A stretch of 64,000 nucleotides of DNA. Origin: Chloroflexota bacterium (GTDB taxonomy: Bacteria; Chloroflexota; Anaerolineae; Promineifilales; Promineifilaceae). Below, piece by piece: positions 61,494-64,000 of the stretch. Each line of letters begins with the position of its first letter. Positions within the stretch are counted from its first letter, which is position 1. Under the pieces are notes generated by a model. That model was not told the DNA's origin. It worked only from the letters and a program-made list of their open reading frames with translations, and made no database searches. A program made the translations under genes and the position numbers. Where the stretch lies: positions 62,001-126,000 of the forward strand of contig JAGOMA010000003.1 in assembly GCA_017993775.1 (NCBI GenBank). The letters run 5' to 3'.

Positions 61494-64000
61494 ATGACCA
61501 ACCGTGACGATCAACCGACCAGACCCATCGAATTTGGACAGCCGCAACGGCCGTCTCCCATCCCCCCATCTTCTTCCCCGCCGCGCCAAAAACGGGGCTG
61601 CCTGGGCTGCCTGGGCCAGGCGGTGATTGTGACCGTCGTGCTGCTGACGGTACTGGTCTTTGGCGGCATCGTCGTTGCCGGCACGCTGGTCTACAGCAAC
61701 CTTTCCCGCGAGATTGAAGCGGGCATTACCAAGCTGGACAATGCCCGCGAACGCGACACCTTCGAGACCACGCGCATTTTCGACCGCAACGGCGACCTGC
61801 TGTGGGAACTCTTTGGCGAAGGCAAACGCACCGCCATCCCCCTGGCGCAAATCCCGCCCAGCCTCATCGCCGCCACCATTTCCGTGGAAGATGACAGCTT
61901 CTACCAGAACACCGGCCTGGATATCCCCTCGCTGGTCGCCGCCGTCATCGCCAACTACAAAAACCCAGACGGCCGTCCCGTCGGCGGCAGCACCATCACT
62001 CAGCAAATCGTCCGCCACATCGTGTTCGACTATGACGAACGCACGGCCGTTTCCTACAACCGCAAAGCCAAAGAAATCATCCTGGCCTGGATCATGGACC
62101 AGAAATACAGCAAGGATGAGATTTTGGAGATGTACCTCAACGAAATCTACTACGGCAACCTGGCCTACGGCGCCGAAGCCGCCGCCCAAACCTACTTCGG
62201 CAAATCGGCCACCGCCCTGACGCTGGGCGAAGCCAGCCTGCTGGCCGGACTGCCGCAAAGCCCGGTCGAACTCGACCCCTTTACCAACCTGGATGGGGCC
62301 AAAGAACGCCAATGGCTCATCCTCAATCTGATGGTCGGCGATGGCGTAATCGACCAATCCCAGGCCGAAGCCGCGTACCAGGAGTCGCTCACCTTCGCGC
62401 CGCAGGAGGTCAGTCTGGCCGCGCCGCACTTCGCCGTCTACGTGCGCCAACTGCTCGAAGAACAGTTCGGCGCGGATGCCGTGGCCAACGGCGGCCTGCA
62501 AGTGACCACCACCCTCGATTTGCGCTACCAGCGGCTGGCCGAACAATTGGCCCGCCAGCATGTGGACGCCGTTGGCCCGGAGCACAATCTCACCAACGCC
62601 GCCCTGGTGGCCATGAAACCGGCCACCGGCGAGATTCTGGCGATGTTGGGCAGCGTGGATTACCACGACGAGGCGATTGACGGCCGTGTCAATGTCACCC
62701 TTTCGCCGCAGCAGCCCGGCAGCTCCATCAAACCGCTCACCTACGCCGCCGCCCTTTCGCCGGTGGAAGGCGGCCCGCCCGCCTGGACGGCCGCCGATAT
62801 TTTGTGGGACGTGCCGGTCGATTATCCACAGTTCGACGGCAGCACCTACTCGCCGGTCAATTATGACGGCGCGTTTCACGGCCCCGTGCGTTTGCGCGCC
62901 GCCCTGGCCAACAGCTACAACGTCCCGGCCGTGCTGGCTTTGCAAGACATCGGCGTGCCCCGCTTCATCGAGTTCGCCCGGCAGATGGGCATCTCTAGCT
63001 GGAGCGGCGACAGCAGCAGCTACGGCCTCTCGCTGACGCTGGGCGGCGGCGAAGTGACGCCGCTGGAACTGACCGGCGCGTATGCCGTCTTGGCCAACGG
63101 CGGCAATAAAGTGCCGCCCGCCGCCATCCTGCGCGTGGCCAAAAGCAACGGCGAGGTGCTGTACGAGTATCAACCGCCCGCCGCCGAAGCTGTGCTCGAC
63201 CCCCGCGTCGCCTTCCTCATCAGCGACATTTTGGACGACGACGCGGCGCGTGTGCCGGCGATGGGCAGCCAGAATCCGCTGGCCCTGCCCTTCCCCGCCG
63301 CCGCCAAAACCGGCACCACCAACGATTACCGCGACAACTGGACGATGGGTTACACGCCCGGCCTGGTGGTTGGCGTGTGGACCGGCAACACCGACAACAG
63401 CGAAATGATCAACATCAGTGGCCTGACCGGCGCGGCCCCGCTGTGGAGCGACTATTTGCAAGCGGTGTACAGCGATTATGGCCTGCTGGAAAGTTTGCAG
63501 GTGAACGGCGCGCCGCCGGCGACGGAATTTACGCCGCCGACGGGATTGGAGAAACGGCCGTTATGCGCCATCGCCTCGGTTGCCCCGGGCATGGTCGACT
63601 GCCAACGCAGCGGCGAGGAATGGTTCCTGGCCGACGCAAATCCGCAGCCGGAGCCGCCGGTTGACCCGAATGTGGTGCGCTGGGAGAAGCTGGAAACGGC
63701 CGTGCTGCGCGCCCCGGCCGTCCCGCTGCCGCCGCTGCCGCCGGAAGCCCTGCAAGTCAGCGACAGCGCCGACGCGGACAAACTGCCGCCGCCGCAAATT
63801 TTCTGCCAGATCGGCGAAGGGACCGAGACCACGCAGCTGCCGCCCAACGCCCTGCCACAGGTGTTCCTCACGCCGCCGCGTAATCCGGAAAGCCTGAAGG
63901 CGGCCCACGAGTGGGCGCAGGCGAACAATGTGGCGATTTTGCCAACGGCCGTGTGCACCACCGACCTCTTGGCTATGGCCCGCGACCCGAACATAACGGC
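61494..64000 (+). CDS. Class A penicillin-binding protein (3' end outside window)
   Basis: Bifunctional peptidoglycan glycosyltransferase/transpeptidase, incomplete at the window end (about 835 residues visible, frame still open). A Pro-rich N-terminus is followed by one membrane helix (AVIVTVVLLTVLVFGGIVVA), the GT51 domain with catalytic Glu132 in ISVEDDSFYQN and GGSTITQQIVRHI, then the transpeptidase with Ser410 in SSIK, the S-x-N motif in ANSYNVPAVL and K605-T-G in KTGTTNDYRDNWTMGY. C-terminal to that is a Pro-rich extension with several Cys. Resembles PBP1A/1C. A long reverse-frame reading over it is a shadow. Ten HIP octamers are scattered through it. Confidence 0.93.
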   Translation, partial: MTNRDDQPTRPIEFGQPQRPSPIPPSSSPPRQKRGCLGCLGQAVIVTVVLLTVLVFGGIVVAGTLVYSNLSREIEAGITKLDNARERDTFETTRIFDRNGDLLWELFGEGKRTAIPLAQIPPSLIAATISVEDDSFYQNTGLDIPSLVAAVIANYKNPDGRPVGGSTITQQIVRHIVFDYDERTAVSYNRKAKEIILAWIMDQKYSKDEILEMYLNEIYYGNLAYGAEAAAQTYFGKSATALTLGEASLLAGLPQSPVELDPFTNLDGAKERQWLILNLMVGDGVIDQSQAEAAYQESLTFAPQEVSLAAPHFAVYVRQLLEEQFGADAVANGGLQVTTTLDLRYQRLAEQLARQHVDAVGPEHNLTNAALVAMKPATGEILAMLGSVDYHDEAIDGRVNVTLSPQQPGSSIKPLTYAAALSPVEGGPPAWTAADILWDVPVDYPQFDGSTYSPVNYDGAFHGPVRLRAALANSYNVPAVLALQDIGVPRFIEFARQMGISSWSGDSSSYGLSLTLGGGEVTPLELTGAYAVLANGGNKVPPAAILRVAKSNGEVLYEYQPPAAEAVLDPRVAFLISDILDDDAARVPAMGSQNPLALPFPAAAKTGTTNDYRDNWTMGYTPGLVVGVWTGNTDNSEMINISGLTGAAPLWSDYLQAVYSDYGLLESLQVNGAPPATEFTPPTGLEKRPLCAIASVAPGMVDCQRSGEEWFLADANPQPEPPVDPNVVRWEKLETAVLRAPAVPLPPLPPEALQVSDSADADKLPPPQIFCQIGEGTETTQLPPNALPQVFLTPPRNPESLKAAHEWAQANNVAILPTAVCTTDLLAMARDPNIT

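Noticed and set aside
61491-63461. 656-residue minus-strand reading frame
   Set aside because: It is the antisense shadow of the penicillin-binding protein gene, whose plus-strand product has all family motifs; the minus frame is Gly/His/Val-rich without a domain.

Overview
The window looks like a chromosomal segment from an uncultured or little-studied member of the Chloroflexota (Anaerolineae-like). This is an inference from moderately high GC, threonine/proline-rich secreted proteins, a SpoVS homologue outside an obvious sporulation locus, tandem GT39-type membrane enzymes and a NurA-HerA cluster. No rRNA, tRNA, CRISPR array, prophage or insertion sequence was recognised.

Layout. 0-5.4 kb: end of a DUF1156-type DNA methylase, NurA nuclease, a DUF433/DUF5615 toxin-antitoxin pair, a HerA-associated protein and the HerA ATPase. 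5.5-12.7 kb: ketopantoate reductase, a radical SAM protein with an AbrB-like N-terminus, and a RamB-like regulator divergent from the glyoxylate shunt genes aceB and aceA, with paired inverted repeats around the aceB promoter. 12.7-20.8 kb: DUF2207 membrane protein, a serpin overlapping a large FAD/Fe-S oxidoreductase, and an ABC exporter. 20.8-24.1 kb: dnaA, a cluster of DnaA boxes beside its 3' end (candidate oriC), a 36-bp perfect palindrome and spoVS. 24-40 kb: FG-GAP/PKD secreted protein, cyclase-AAA-TPR signalling protein, beta-helix acyltransferase, CinA-NMNAT fusion, two GT39-like proteins, YhaM-like nuclease, UbiX, FMN-binding protein, NYN protein. 40.8-46.6 kb: two hybrid parS/Noc-type sites, membrane protein, two methyltransferases, a lipoprotein and a glycoside hydrolase. 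46.6-50.4 kb: gcvH-gcvP behind a tandem glycine riboswitch. 50.5-64 kb: acyl-CoA carboxylase operon, CYTH protein, stand-alone GyrA-type beta-pinwheel, M20 peptidase, two surface proteins, and a class A penicillin-binding protein that runs off the window end.

The most striking signal is not a gene. The 8-bp palindrome ACGGCCGT occurs about 135 times by hand count, roughly once per 475 bp, where one or two would be expected by chance. It lies in all reading frames (TAV, xGR or RP in proteins) and also between genes. Versions ending in another base are about ten times rarer. It behaves like the cyanobacterial HIP1 repeat but with an unrelated sequence. The second notable signal is a pair of TGTTTCCCGGGAAACA sites at 40.9 kb, intermediate between ParB parS and Noc sites and about 19 kb from the candidate origin.
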